Below, in pieces: positions 15,775 to 24,105 of a stretch of DNA of 64,000 nucleotides. The notes below the pieces were generated by a model that was not told the DNA's origin, did not search any database, and worked only from the letters and a program-made list of their open reading frames with translations. Both the position numbers and the translations under genes were made by a program. Source of the stretch: JBCDCB01 sp039182735 (GTDB lineage Bacteria > Planctomycetota > Phycisphaerae > Phycisphaerales > UBA1924); assembly GCA_039182735.1 (NCBI GenBank), contig JBCDCB010000009.1, positions 9,037-73,036 of the forward strand, read 5' to 3'. How positions within the stretch are numbered: the stretch's first letter is position 1; every line of letters starts with the position of its first letter.

Positions 15775-17757
15775 TCAGTTGCAGCCGACGGCGCCGAGGT
15801 TCGACACCACGAACGTCAGGTCCGCGGTCTGGGTCATGCCGTTGCCATCGACGTCGCCGGGGGTTCCAACCGCGCCGGGCGACCCGGCACCGAGGTTCGA
15901 AACGACAAAGGTGATGTCGGCGGTTTCGGTGACCCCGTTGCCGTCGGCATCGCCCGGGCTGCCGGTGCTCAGCGCGATGGTCAGGAAGTCCATCTCGACC
16001 GGCGCGGCCTTCCCGGTCGCGGCCCACGCGTTGTACAGATCGATCCCGCGCGAATCGGTGGTGTTCGCATCACGCAGGAACTCGACATACTCCTTCGTGA
16101 GCGTCTGGTAGAAGACCCGCACCTCCGCCGACGCGGCGCCCGCGGGGATGTCGTACAGCGTGTCGTCCCAGTGCACGCCGTCGGCATACATCGCGCCGAT
16201 CGGCTCGGCCTGGATCGCCTCGTACGCCGCGTTCGTGAACCCGCGAGGCGGGATCCGGTTGTCCGCCAGCGTCACGTTGTTCAACAGCAGGTGGAACGAC
16301 GCGCCCTCGGGGATGCCCGTCTGCCCCGACATGTAGCTGTCGAGCCCCTTCTTGATCTCGTACACCTTGGTGTCGCCCGCGGTGAGTTCCGCGGTCGCAT
16401 TGTCGTAGGCGCCGCGTTCTTCGATCAGCGAGCCGCCCGAGTCGAGGAACCGCACGTTCACCCAGATGCGTGTGCCCTCGGGGAACCCGGTGAGCAGTTT
16501 GTGCCCGCACTGGTTGATCACACGCGCCCGCAGGTCGCAGGACTGCTGCGACAACTCCAGGTCCGTCGCCTTCTGCAGCATCACCGCAGCTTCCGCCTTC
16601 TGGCGGTCGATGCTGTCGATCGTGAAGTCATCCAAGGGCACCGCGCCGGGCAGCGCGAACGTCCCGAGGTTGTGCTCGTCGTAGTACAGGATGAGGTCGA
16701 GCGCCGCGATGTTCGCGCCCACGAACCCGTGGTCCGGCACGTTGTCACGCAGCGGCGGATCGAAGACCTGGATGCACCCGAAGCCCTCGCGATCGGGCAT
16801 GTGGCAGTCCTGACAGGTGCTGACCGACCCGCCCGTGCCGTCACCGAAACGGCCTTCGAGCGAGTAGGGGTCGAACGGATCGTCGGCGGGCACGCCGCCC
16901 TGTGCGTACGCGGAGTTCAGCCACTCGCTGTAGGTGCGCTGCTCGGGGAACATGTCGTACAGATCGCCGGTCGGGTGCGCCGCGCCGAAGGCGTTCAGGC
17001 GGTACGACCCATCGGGCTGTTTGTCGAAGATCGGGTTGCTCAGGTCGTGGCACGTGGCGCACATGTCACCCGTGGAGTGGTGGGGTGAAAAGAGCCACGC
17101 GTGCGGCGGGTCCACGTCGTTGAACGGGCCACGCCGACGATCGAACGGGTCGATCACGAACTGCATGTTCCCGGGGCGGGCGATCGCGCCGACCAGCGGG
17201 TCGGAGAGGATCGTTGCGTCTTCCGAGGGGTTCTCAACGGGATCGAAGACCGCGTCCACCGCGCGGTGGCACACGTTGCACGACACGCCTTCGTCCACGT
17301 CGAGCGGGGTGAGCCCGGACCCGTCCGGCATCCCGATCACGCGCCCCTCGAAGAACGCACCAGGGGAGTGGCACGCGTAGCAGGTCTGCCCGCTGTTCGC
17401 GACGTCCTGGTTGGCGATCGTGACGCAGGCGCGGAAGATCGGGTCGCGGGCCGAGTGCGCGTGCATCGAGCCCCGCCAGCGGTAGGGCATGATGGTCGTG
17501 AGCGGGTCCTCGGAGCCGCCGTGGCACGCGATGCACTCCTGCGTGCCGCTGGCGATGTTGTCGAAAAGCGATCCGGGGGGGTCGTCAAAGGCAAAGCCGG
17601 GCGTACTCCCGCCGCCGGCGAAGTCCGCGGGCTGGCCCGGCAGCGGGAGCGGTGATCCGCCCGCAGTCGTCGATTCGGAGTCGGCGATCGCCGCCGCGGC
17701 CAGCAGCGTGATCGAACAAACACCGAGCGTGAGCGCGTTTCGCCCAGGCTGCGCCAT
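15775..17757 (-). CDS. exported five-haem cytochrome c with dockerin-like tail
   Basis: A 660-residue exported protein: signal peptide to about residue 25, then five c-type haem sites CxxCH at residues 75-79, 126-130, 160-164, 233-237 and 315-319. Many extra histidines could be distal ligands. The second half lacks haem sites and looks like a beta-rich domain. The extreme C-terminus carries two dockerin-like calcium loops (GDADGNGVTETADI and GDVDGNGMTQTADL types), matching the FG-GAP protein nearby. Electron transfer at the cell surface or periplasm is inferred; the partner is unknown. The start at 17757 has AAGGAT upstream. Confidence 0.87.
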   Translation of the reverse strand: MAQPGRNALTLGVCSITLLAAAAIADSESTTAGGSPLPLPGQPADFAGGGSTPGFAFDDPPGSLFDNIASGTQECIACHGGSEDPLTTIMPYRWRGSMHAHSARDPIFRACVTIANQDVANSGQTCYACHSPGAFFEGRVIGMPDGSGLTPLDVDEGVSCNVCHRAVDAVFDPVENPSEDATILSDPLVGAIARPGNMQFVIDPFDRRRGPFNDVDPPHAWLFSPHHSTGDMCATCHDLSNPIFDKQPDGSYRLNAFGAAHPTGDLYDMFPEQRTYSEWLNSAYAQGGVPADDPFDPYSLEGRFGDGTGGSVSTCQDCHMPDREGFGCIQVFDPPLRDNVPDHGFVGANIAALDLILYYDEHNLGTFALPGAVPLDDFTIDSIDRQKAEAAVMLQKATDLELSQQSCDLRARVINQCGHKLLTGFPEGTRIWVNVRFLDSGGSLIEERGAYDNATAELTAGDTKVYEIKKGLDSYMSGQTGIPEGASFHLLLNNVTLADNRIPPRGFTNAAYEAIQAEPIGAMYADGVHWDDTLYDIPAGAASAEVRVFYQTLTKEYVEFLRDANTTDSRGIDLYNAWAATGKAAPVEMDFLTIALSTGSPGDADGNGVTETADITFVVSNLGAGSPGAVGTPGDVDGNGMTQTADLTFVVSNLGAVGCN

Positions 17758-17945
17758 ACAAAGATCCTTCTCAGGCTTTTGGAAACACTTTCTGAACGAA
17801 GCCTACCTCCGGGATCCGCGGGCACCATCGGCACTTCACCTGAACTTGGCCCTTCGACCAGACTTGGGCGGCTCAAAACCCCGCAGCACACGATCGCGGC
17901 GCGAATCCTGCGCCCGCAACGGGGTGAGCGTCCGATACTTCCTCC

Positions 17946-20900
17946 ATGCCACGATCTGTTGCTGCGCGCCGCAAACAAGACGAAGCCCTCGCACCGCCCT
18001 CCCCCCTCGCCCGCCTGCTCTGGCTGGTCGGGCTCACGATGTGGGCGCTGGTCGTGGCGTCGGTGGTCAGCCACTCGCCCGCCGACCCGCCCGGGCACGC
18101 CGTGGTTCCCCAGTCGGAGCCGGGGCAAATCGCCAACTGGGTCGGGCCCGTCGGCGCGAGGCTCTCGCACGAACTCCTCTTCGCGCTCGGCGCGATCGGG
18201 ACGTGGACGCTCGTCCTCGGCGGCGCCGCGTGGCTCGGCATCGCCGCCGCTGGGATCCGCGTGACGCACGCCGGCTGGCGCGCGCTCGGGCTCCTGCTCG
18301 TGGCGCTCGCGCTCAGCGGGTTCCACGCGCTGCTGCTGCCGTCGCTCGGCGGGGGGCCAGAAGGCGCGGGCGGGCTCGTGGCCCTCGCGAGTGTGGACTT
18401 CCTCGGGGCACGCTTCGGCGCGCTCGGCTCGGGACTCTGGCTCGCGCTCGCCGCCGCCGTCGGGCTGACGATCGCCTTCGACAAGTGGCTCGTGCTCGGC
18501 CCTGCGATGGCGGGCGCCGCGGTCCGCCGGCTCATCGTGAGGCCCGGGGCCGCCGCCGCCAAGCGTCTCAAGGCCGAACTGGCTTCCCGCGCGAACGACC
18601 TCGACGACGACATCCGCCTGCGCGACGAACGCACGCTCAAGAAGGCGCTCGCCGAGCACAAGGCCAAGAAGTCGAAGAAGGAGGTCCTCGACGAAGACGC
18701 CGGCGGGCTCGGCGGCGCCGACGAGTTCGACCCCGATGAGGAACTCGTCGATAAAGACGAGTACGAGTACGTGGATGAAGAAGAGTACGAAGACGAGGAC
18801 GAGCCCGAAGAGATCACCGAAGAGAAACTGCGCGAGAAGATCGCGGCGCTCCCCGTCCGATTCGCCAACGCGCAGAAGAAAACTGCCGGCGAGGAGGATC
18901 TCGAAGTCCTCCGCGCCGCCCGCGCCAGCGAGGAAGAGGCCGACCGCAAGTACGCCTTCCCGGGGCTCGACCTGCTCAGCGAGCCCGACGAGAACTACAA
19001 CGAAAAGATGGACGCCTACGTGCGCGAGCAGGCCGAGGCGCTCGAACTCGCGCTCACGACTTACGGCGTCAAGGGCGAGGTCGTCTCCATCGACTCGGGG
19101 CCCGTCATCACGCTCTACCAGGTCCGCCTCGCGCCGGGCACCAAGGTCAACGCTATCACCTCGATCAGCAGCGACATCGCCCGTTCGCTCAAGGCGATCA
19201 ACGTGCGCATCGTCGCGAACACCGAGGGGCTCGACACCGTCGGCATCGAGGTGCCCAACCGCCACAAGGAGCGCGTGCGCCTCAAGGAGCTGATGACGCA
19301 GAACGAGATCATCACCAAGATGCGTCTGCCGATGTTCCTCGGCAAAGACGCGTCGGGCGACCCGCTCATCGTCGATCTCTGCTCGCTCCCGCACCTGCTC
19401 ATCGCCGGCACGACGGGCTCGGGCAAGAGCGTGTGCATGAACGCGATCGTGATGGGCTTCCTCTACACGCAGCGCCCGGGCGATCTCAAGGTCATCATGG
19501 TGGACCCGAAGATGGTCGAGATGTCGCAGTTCCGCGACATCCCGCACCTGATGTGCCCGGTCATCACGGAGATGAACAAAGCCGCGGCGATCCTCGAGTG
19601 GGCCGTCACGAAAATGGACGAGCGCTACGAGCTGCTTGCGGAGGCCGGGTGCCGCGACATCGGCGCGTACAACGCGATGTCGTGGGAAGAGCTCAAGGAG
19701 GCCTTCGCGCCGCGCAACGAGGTCGAAGAGGCCAAGATCCCGCGCAAGCTGCCGTACATCGTCTTCATCATCGACGAGCTCGCCGACCTGATGATGACCA
19801 ACAAGGAGGTGGAGGGCTCGATCGTGCGCATCGCGCAGAAGGCGCGTGCCGTGGGCATCCACCTCATCCTCGCGACGCAGCGCCCGCAGGCGAACGTCGT
19901 GACGGGCCTGATCAAGTCGAACATGCCCGGTCGCATCTCGTTCAAGGTCGCTTCGGGCATGGACTCACGCATCGTGCTCGACCAGAAGGGCGGCGAGCTG
20001 CTGCTGGGCATGGGCGACATGCTCATGCTCACGCCGCGCAGCGCCGCGCTGCTCCGCGCACAGGGCACGCTCGTGGAAGACACAGAGATCCGGCGCGTGG
20101 TGAAGTTCGTGCGCGATGGGACCTCCCCCTCGTACGACAAGGGCATCATGTCGCTTCGCGCCGGTGGCGAGGGCGGCGAAGAGGCCGTTACGTTCACCGC
20201 CGAGGAGCACGAAGAACGCATGCAGCAGATGGCGCAGGAAGACCCGCTCTTCGACCGCGCCGTCGAGATCGTGCTCGAGACCCGGCGCGGCTCCGTCTCG
20301 CTGCTGCAGCGACGCCTCGCGATCGGCTACACCCGCGCGAGCCGGCTCATCGAACTCATGGGCATGGCCGGCCTCATCGGGCAGCACAAGGGCACCGTCG
20401 CGCGCGAGGTCACCATGACCCTCGAACAGTGGCACGCGCTCAAGGAACTCGCCGACGGCGGCGCGTCCGATGACGAGCCCGTCGCGGACGACGCCGTGCT
20501 CTTCGAAACCGATGGCGATGCCGAACCCGCACAAGCCGAGCCCGAAGAATCCGAGGAACTGCTCGACCTCTCCGACGAAGGCATCGGCGGGACCGCGGCG
20601 GCACCCGTCATCGAGCACAAGCCCGATCCCGAAAGCGATGCAGACGACACGAGCGTCGATAACGTAGAGGAAGGCGTCGAAGAGGAGGCTGAGGACGCCG
20701 TCGAAGACGACGACGATCAGGAGTGGGAAGACGGCTCGGACGACGGCGACGAGCCCGAAGGCTCCGACGACGATGAGTGGGAATACGAAGAAGGCGAAGA
20801 GCCCGAGGACGAGGCCGAAGCCGAGTCCGATGAGGACGGCGACTGGGAGTACGAATACGAGTACGAAGAGGTCGAGGTCGATGAAGCCGAGGGCGACGAC

Positions 20901-21008
20901 GAATCACAAGAAGAGTCGGACGACGAGGACGATCGGGTAGGCGAATCGCCCGAGGTCACAACAACGCCGGCATCCCGAACTGGTACGCGAAGATCAGCAG
21001 CGCGATAG
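17946..21008 (+). CDS. ftsK: DNA translocase FtsK with long acidic C-terminal tail
   Basis: Septal DNA pump that clears chromosome ends during division. The N-terminus has about four membrane helices (residues 18-170). A charged linker with an acidic DEYEYVDEEEYEDED cluster follows near 275-290, then the motor with Walker A GTTGSGKS near 488 and Walker B IVFIIDEL near 604. The winged-helix gamma domain that reads DNA orientation signals is at about 760-825 (LLQRRLAIGYTRASRLIELM). FtsK proteins normally end there; this one continues for about 185 residues of mostly Asp/Glu with Trp/Tyr (EWEYEEGEEPED). The gene end overlaps the convergent UbiA-like gene by 53 bases. Confidence 0.95.
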   Translation: MPRSVAARRKQDEALAPPSPLARLLWLVGLTMWALVVASVVSHSPADPPGHAVVPQSEPGQIANWVGPVGARLSHELLFALGAIGTWTLVLGGAAWLGIAAAGIRVTHAGWRALGLLLVALALSGFHALLLPSLGGGPEGAGGLVALASVDFLGARFGALGSGLWLALAAAVGLTIAFDKWLVLGPAMAGAAVRRLIVRPGAAAAKRLKAELASRANDLDDDIRLRDERTLKKALAEHKAKKSKKEVLDEDAGGLGGADEFDPDEELVDKDEYEYVDEEEYEDEDEPEEITEEKLREKIAALPVRFANAQKKTAGEEDLEVLRAARASEEEADRKYAFPGLDLLSEPDENYNEKMDAYVREQAEALELALTTYGVKGEVVSIDSGPVITLYQVRLAPGTKVNAITSISSDIARSLKAINVRIVANTEGLDTVGIEVPNRHKERVRLKELMTQNEIITKMRLPMFLGKDASGDPLIVDLCSLPHLLIAGTTGSGKSVCMNAIVMGFLYTQRPGDLKVIMVDPKMVEMSQFRDIPHLMCPVITEMNKAAAILEWAVTKMDERYELLAEAGCRDIGAYNAMSWEELKEAFAPRNEVEEAKIPRKLPYIVFIIDELADLMMTNKEVEGSIVRIAQKARAVGIHLILATQRPQANVVTGLIKSNMPGRISFKVASGMDSRIVLDQKGGELLLGMGDMLMLTPRSAALLRAQGTLVEDTEIRRVVKFVRDGTSPSYDKGIMSLRAGGEGGEEAVTFTAEEHEERMQQMAQEDPLFDRAVEIVLETRRGSVSLLQRRLAIGYTRASRLIELMGMAGLIGQHKGTVAREVTMTLEQWHALKELADGGASDDEPVADDAVLFETDGDAEPAQAEPEESEELLDLSDEGIGGTAAAPVIEHKPDPESDADDTSVDNVEEGVEEEAEDAVEDDDDQEWEDGSDDGDEPEGSDDDEWEYEEGEEPEDEAEAESDEDGDWEYEYEYEEVEVDEAEGDDESQEESDDEDDRVGESPEVTTTPASRTGTRRSAAR

Positions 21009-21861
21009 CCGAGTGCCCGAGCCACCACAGCGCCACGGCGACACCGTCAAGACGGCTGAGCACCGCGATGATCGCGCCGAGCGCCGCGTAGGACACCAGC
21101 ATCGGCGTCGTCCAGCCCCACCAGCCAAGGTTCACGCCGACCGACGCGAGCCAGATGGACGAGAGCATCCACCACACGCACATGGCGATCGCGCCGCCGC
21201 GACCCCACTGGGTCGCCGAGGTGCGCAGCCCGTCGGCCTCGTCGCGACGCTGATCGCGCACCAAGCAGAGCATGATGTAGCTGCCCAGCATGAGCCCGCC
21301 GAGGATCGTGAAGCCCATCACGGCCTTCGTGAGCGGGAGCCTGCCGGCGGCGTCGATCCCGCCCGTCGCGTCGCTCCATCGCGGCACGCCCAGCAGCAAC
21401 GCGGGGCCGATCAGCAGCGCCACGGGCCACAGCAGTTCGGAGAGCCAGAAGCGATCGCGCGAGTACCACGCCGACGACTTCCCGTCGCCCTCGCCGAAGC
21501 CCTGCGACATCAGACCCGCGAGCACCGACGAGACCAGCGCCAGCAGTCCCACGCGCACCTCGACAAGCAGGAGCATCGCGACGCCCAACGCCAGGATCGC
21601 CAGCGCGATGGTGCGGGCACGGCTCGCGAGCGTCCGCGACCAATGACGCCGACCACGCAGCACCCCGAAGCGCGGATCACGCCCCTCATCGAGCAGCGAG
21701 AGGTCGAAGCTCGTGAGATAGAAGATCAGCAGCGCGGCGTGCGCGATCAGCAGCGCCCATCCGCCCGTCCCCGCGTGACGCGCCCACAGCGCGACGTACG
21801 GCAGGCTGAAGGCCAGCATCGGGAGTCGGATCGATTCGAGGATTCGTGGCCCGCGTTCCAT
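20956..21861 (-). CDS. polytopic membrane protein resembling UbiA prenyltransferases
   Basis: A 301-residue protein with about eight or nine hydrophobic helices. Two charged loops sit where UbiA enzymes carry their Asp-rich metal sites: SFDLSLLDEGRDPRFG near residues 51-66 and VRDQRRDEADGLRT near 205-218. The first deviates from the usual NDxxDxxxD pattern, so prenyl transfer activity is uncertain. The gene abuts an epimerase gene 21 bases upstream on the same strand, so the pair may be cotranscribed. It overlaps the 3' end of ftsK on the opposite strand. Confidence 0.6.
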   Translation of the reverse strand: MERGPRILESIRLPMLAFSLPYVALWARHAGTGGWALLIAHAALLIFYLTSFDLSLLDEGRDPRFGVLRGRRHWSRTLASRARTIALAILALGVAMLLLVEVRVGLLALVSSVLAGLMSQGFGEGDGKSSAWYSRDRFWLSELLWPVALLIGPALLLGVPRWSDATGGIDAAGRLPLTKAVMGFTILGGLMLGSYIMLCLVRDQRRDEADGLRTSATQWGRGGAIAMCVWWMLSSIWLASVGVNLGWWGWTTPMLVSYAALGAIIAVLSRLDGVAVALWWLGHSAIALLIFAYQFGMPALL

Positions 21862-21882
21862 GGGGCGGGCATGGTAGCGGGG

Positions 21883-22926
21883 TTATCCGCCGGCGTGTTC
21901 GCCGCGGCTCTCCGACCAGCACGCTTCGCCGTCGCCCTTGAAGTGATCGAGCGTCGCGCGCAGCCCCTCTTCGATCGTCACCAGCGGCTCGTACCCGAGC
22001 AGCTCGCGCGCCTTGGCGATGTCAGCGCTCGAGTGGGGCACGTCCCCCGTCCGCGCCGACGCGAACTCCGGCTCGATGCCCTCGTGTTCGGCAAGGCGGG
22101 CGAGCGTACGCGCCAGATCCAGCACCGACGTCCGACCCCCGCAGCCCACGTTGATCGCTTCGCCGTTCAGGCGGCGCTGCACCGATCCCCCAAGCAGCAC
22201 GGCGAGCACCGTGTTGTCGATGAAGCAGAAGTCACGCGACTGCGTCCCGTCGCCATAGATCGTCGGGCGATCCCCGCGCAGCAGCGCCTCGATGAACCGC
22301 GGGATGACCGCGGCGTAGGGGTCGTCGGCACGCTGCCCCGGCCCGAAGACGTTGAAGAACCGCAGCGATACCCCGTCGAGCCCGTAGCTCGTGGACCACG
22401 CGCGCACGAGCAGTTCCCCCGCCGCCTTCGACGCTCCGTAGGGCGACATCGGACGCGCGGGCATCGTTTCGACCTTGGGCTGTTCCGGCGAGTCGCCGTA
22501 CACGCTGCTCGACGCGGCGTACACCAGCCGGCGAACCCCGCACCGACGCGCCGTCTCTACCACGCGGAACGTGCCGAGCGTGTTCACGTCGGTCGTCCGT
22601 CCCGGGTCCTCGATCGATCGCGGCACCGAGCCCAGCGCCGCCAGATGGAAGACGACGTCCGCGCCCTCGATCGCCTCGCGGAGCGCCTCAGGCTCAAGGA
22701 TCGAACCCAAGATGAACCGGCACGCCCCGCTGCGCCGCTCGACCAGTCGATCGACCGTCTCCGCGTCGGCGTTGCTCAGATCATCGATCACACGCACGTC
22801 GGCACCCGAATCGATCAGCCAACGCGACAGATGGGAGCCGATGAATCCGGCACCACCGGTCACGCACACAGTCCGATGCGCATACGACGCCGCGGCGTCT
22901 GACAGTCTCTCGGTCACCCCACGCAC
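21883..22926 (-). CDS. NAD-dependent nucleotide-sugar epimerase (WbpP/GalE-like)
   Basis: A 347-residue extended SDR enzyme. TGGAGFIG is at residues 23-30, SSSVYG at 139-144 and YGASK at 163-167. FFNVFGPGQRADDPYAAVIPRF closely follows the pattern of UDP-N-acetylglucosamine 4-epimerases and related enzymes. Its product is probably a UDP-sugar used for surface polysaccharide. It starts at GTG 22926 or a second GTG nine bases downstream. It is distinct from the galE at the left end. The UbiA-like gene follows closely. Confidence 0.88.
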   Translation of the reverse strand: MRGVTERLSDAAASYAHRTVCVTGGAGFIGSHLSRWLIDSGADVRVIDDLSNADAETVDRLVERRSGACRFILGSILEPEALREAIEGADVVFHLAALGSVPRSIEDPGRTTDVNTLGTFRVVETARRCGVRRLVYAASSSVYGDSPEQPKVETMPARPMSPYGASKAAGELLVRAWSTSYGLDGVSLRFFNVFGPGQRADDPYAAVIPRFIEALLRGDRPTIYGDGTQSRDFCFIDNTVLAVLLGGSVQRRLNGEAINVGCGGRTSVLDLARTLARLAEHEGIEPEFASARTGDVPHSSADIAKARELLGYEPLVTIEEGLRATLDHFKGDGEACWSESRGEHAGG

Positions 22927-23021
22927 GCCACGATCCTAACCCGTTTCCGGGCAATCGGTGGCAACGATCTGGGAGATCTGCGAGAACCGCCCGGATGGGC
23001 TCATCGGGGGCGGTTCACCAA

Positions 23022-23077
23022 AGGGGATCCGAGACTTGGCGATCCGAGACTTGAACCCGGACAAGCCGAGCCAGAAC
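23022..23077 (-). pseudogene. degenerate 3' half of a tRNA-Gln gene with an internal 15-base duplication
   Basis: Read on the minus strand, this stretch matches the acceptor 3' side, T arm and anticodon 3' region of the intact tRNA-Gln at 28096-28166 with scattered substitutions. A 15-base unit (GATCCGAGACTTGGC at 23026, repeated from 23041) is tandemly duplicated. The 5' half, including the D arm and anticodon stem partner, is missing, so no tRNA can fold. It may be a remnant of an integration site: tRNA 3' ends are common targets, and the accessory genes between here and the intact tRNA fit such an island. No integrase is visible. Confidence 0.6.
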
Positions 23078-23197
23078 CCCCACGCCTCGCCGACCACTGG
23101 GCGTCGTTCGAAGTGGCCGATGCCTCACGAGCTTCCCCCAGGCTGAGCAAGGCCCCGAGGTTCGCGGTGACAGTTGTAGACCGCACTGTTTCTCGGC

Positions 23198-23641
23198 TCA
23201 GAAGCTCGGACGTTCCGGAACACTCCTCCTGGCCTTCGGCGTCGGCGCGTTCGTGTGCGATTCCAGGCGCGCGATCCGCCGGGCGAACTCCGCGATGAGC
23301 GCCTCGGTAGGCATGTCACGCAACTGACGGCTTTGTTGTGAAGACTCGGTTGCCTCTCCGATCCCGAGAACGAGCCAGTCGATGCGAACCGCATAGTGGT
23401 GCGCGACGCACGCCAGAAGTGGCACCGAAGGAATCTGGGTTTCCCGTTGGCGCCGGATCGTCTCGGCACTCATGCCGAACTTGCGAGCCAGCAAGGCGTG
23501 CGACCGATCACCGAGCACGTGGGCTAACCGAGCATGAATCGAGTCGAAATTCGGTTCCTCGACCGGAGTGGACGAGCGCCGCGCGCGGCCATGGAGCACG
23601 GCGATCTCGGTCACTACCGGGTCGTGGGTGCGTTGGTTCAT
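23198..23641 (-). CDS. XRE/CI-like helix-turn-helix regulator
   Basis: A 147-residue putative DNA-binding protein. The segment around residues 45-95 (LARKFGMSAETIRRQRET, then IPSVPLLACVAHHYAVRIDWLVLGIGE) matches the helix-turn-helix and the following 'WLl.G.g' of phage CI and XRE repressors. The C-terminal 50 residues are charged and unassigned. It starts at ATG 23641 with AGGA eight bases upstream. It is divergent from the small gene at 23836, which it may regulate. Phage or island origin is plausible. Confidence 0.75.
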   Translation of the reverse strand: MNQRTHDPVVTEIAVLHGRARRSSTPVEEPNFDSIHARLAHVLGDRSHALLARKFGMSAETIRRQRETQIPSVPLLACVAHHYAVRIDWLVLGIGEATESSQQSRQLRDMPTEALIAEFARRIARLESHTNAPTPKARRSVPERPSF

Positions 23642-23835
23642 GCATTAATCCTGCTGGACTGTGTCACTGCAGGATCAATGGCGAGAAAGACCGTTCTGAT
23701 GCGCACGCAGATCGCGACTTCGACCAAGAAATTCAAAAAACACCCAGCAACGTGTGCGCTTCTCGGCTCGTGAATCCGCCATCGATTGAAAGTGTGTTCG
23801 GAGTCGGTTTCAACCCACAAGGCTGAGGAGTGAAT

Positions 23836-24105
23836 ATGGCTGAGTCGATTGCACCGCAAGTACTGCTGCTGAACGCCCTTGCCGCTGGCTCTCGTGCCGC
23901 AGAGAAAGCGATGGAAGAGGCGCCCGCTGGACTGAGCCCGGGCGAACTGCTCCTGATCGCAGAGCGCGCACGCGGCGAGGCATATGCCGCGTACACGATC
24001 GTCCCCATCGGTGGCCTCGGCGAGATTTGCCTGCCCTTCTCAGGCGAAGGAAACGGCAAGCGGATCTACAACCTGGACACCGGCGAGTGGGGTGCGGTCT
24101 GCTAG
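23836..24105 (+). CDS. small protein of unknown function (89 residues)
   Basis: No family was recognised. ATG 23836 follows TGAGGAG at a spacing of five, a strong start signal; a GTG two codons earlier is less likely. The N-terminal 55 residues are Ala/Glu/Leu-rich and probably helical, and the C-terminal part (GGLGEICLPFSGEGNGKRIYN) looks like a short beta hairpin. It ends head-to-head with the Ser/Thr kinase gene: both stop codons are TAG and share the palindrome CTAG at 24102-24105. It may be controlled by the divergent XRE-like gene. Confidence 0.6.
   Translation: MAESIAPQVLLLNALAAGSRAAEKAMEEAPAGLSPGELLLIAERARGEAYAAYTIVPIGGLGEICLPFSGEGNGKRIYNLDTGEWGAVC

Noticed and set aside
23022..23100. 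A second functional tRNA gene
   Set aside because: Only the 3' half is recognisable, a 15-base unit is duplicated, and no D arm or acceptor 5' strand can be found.
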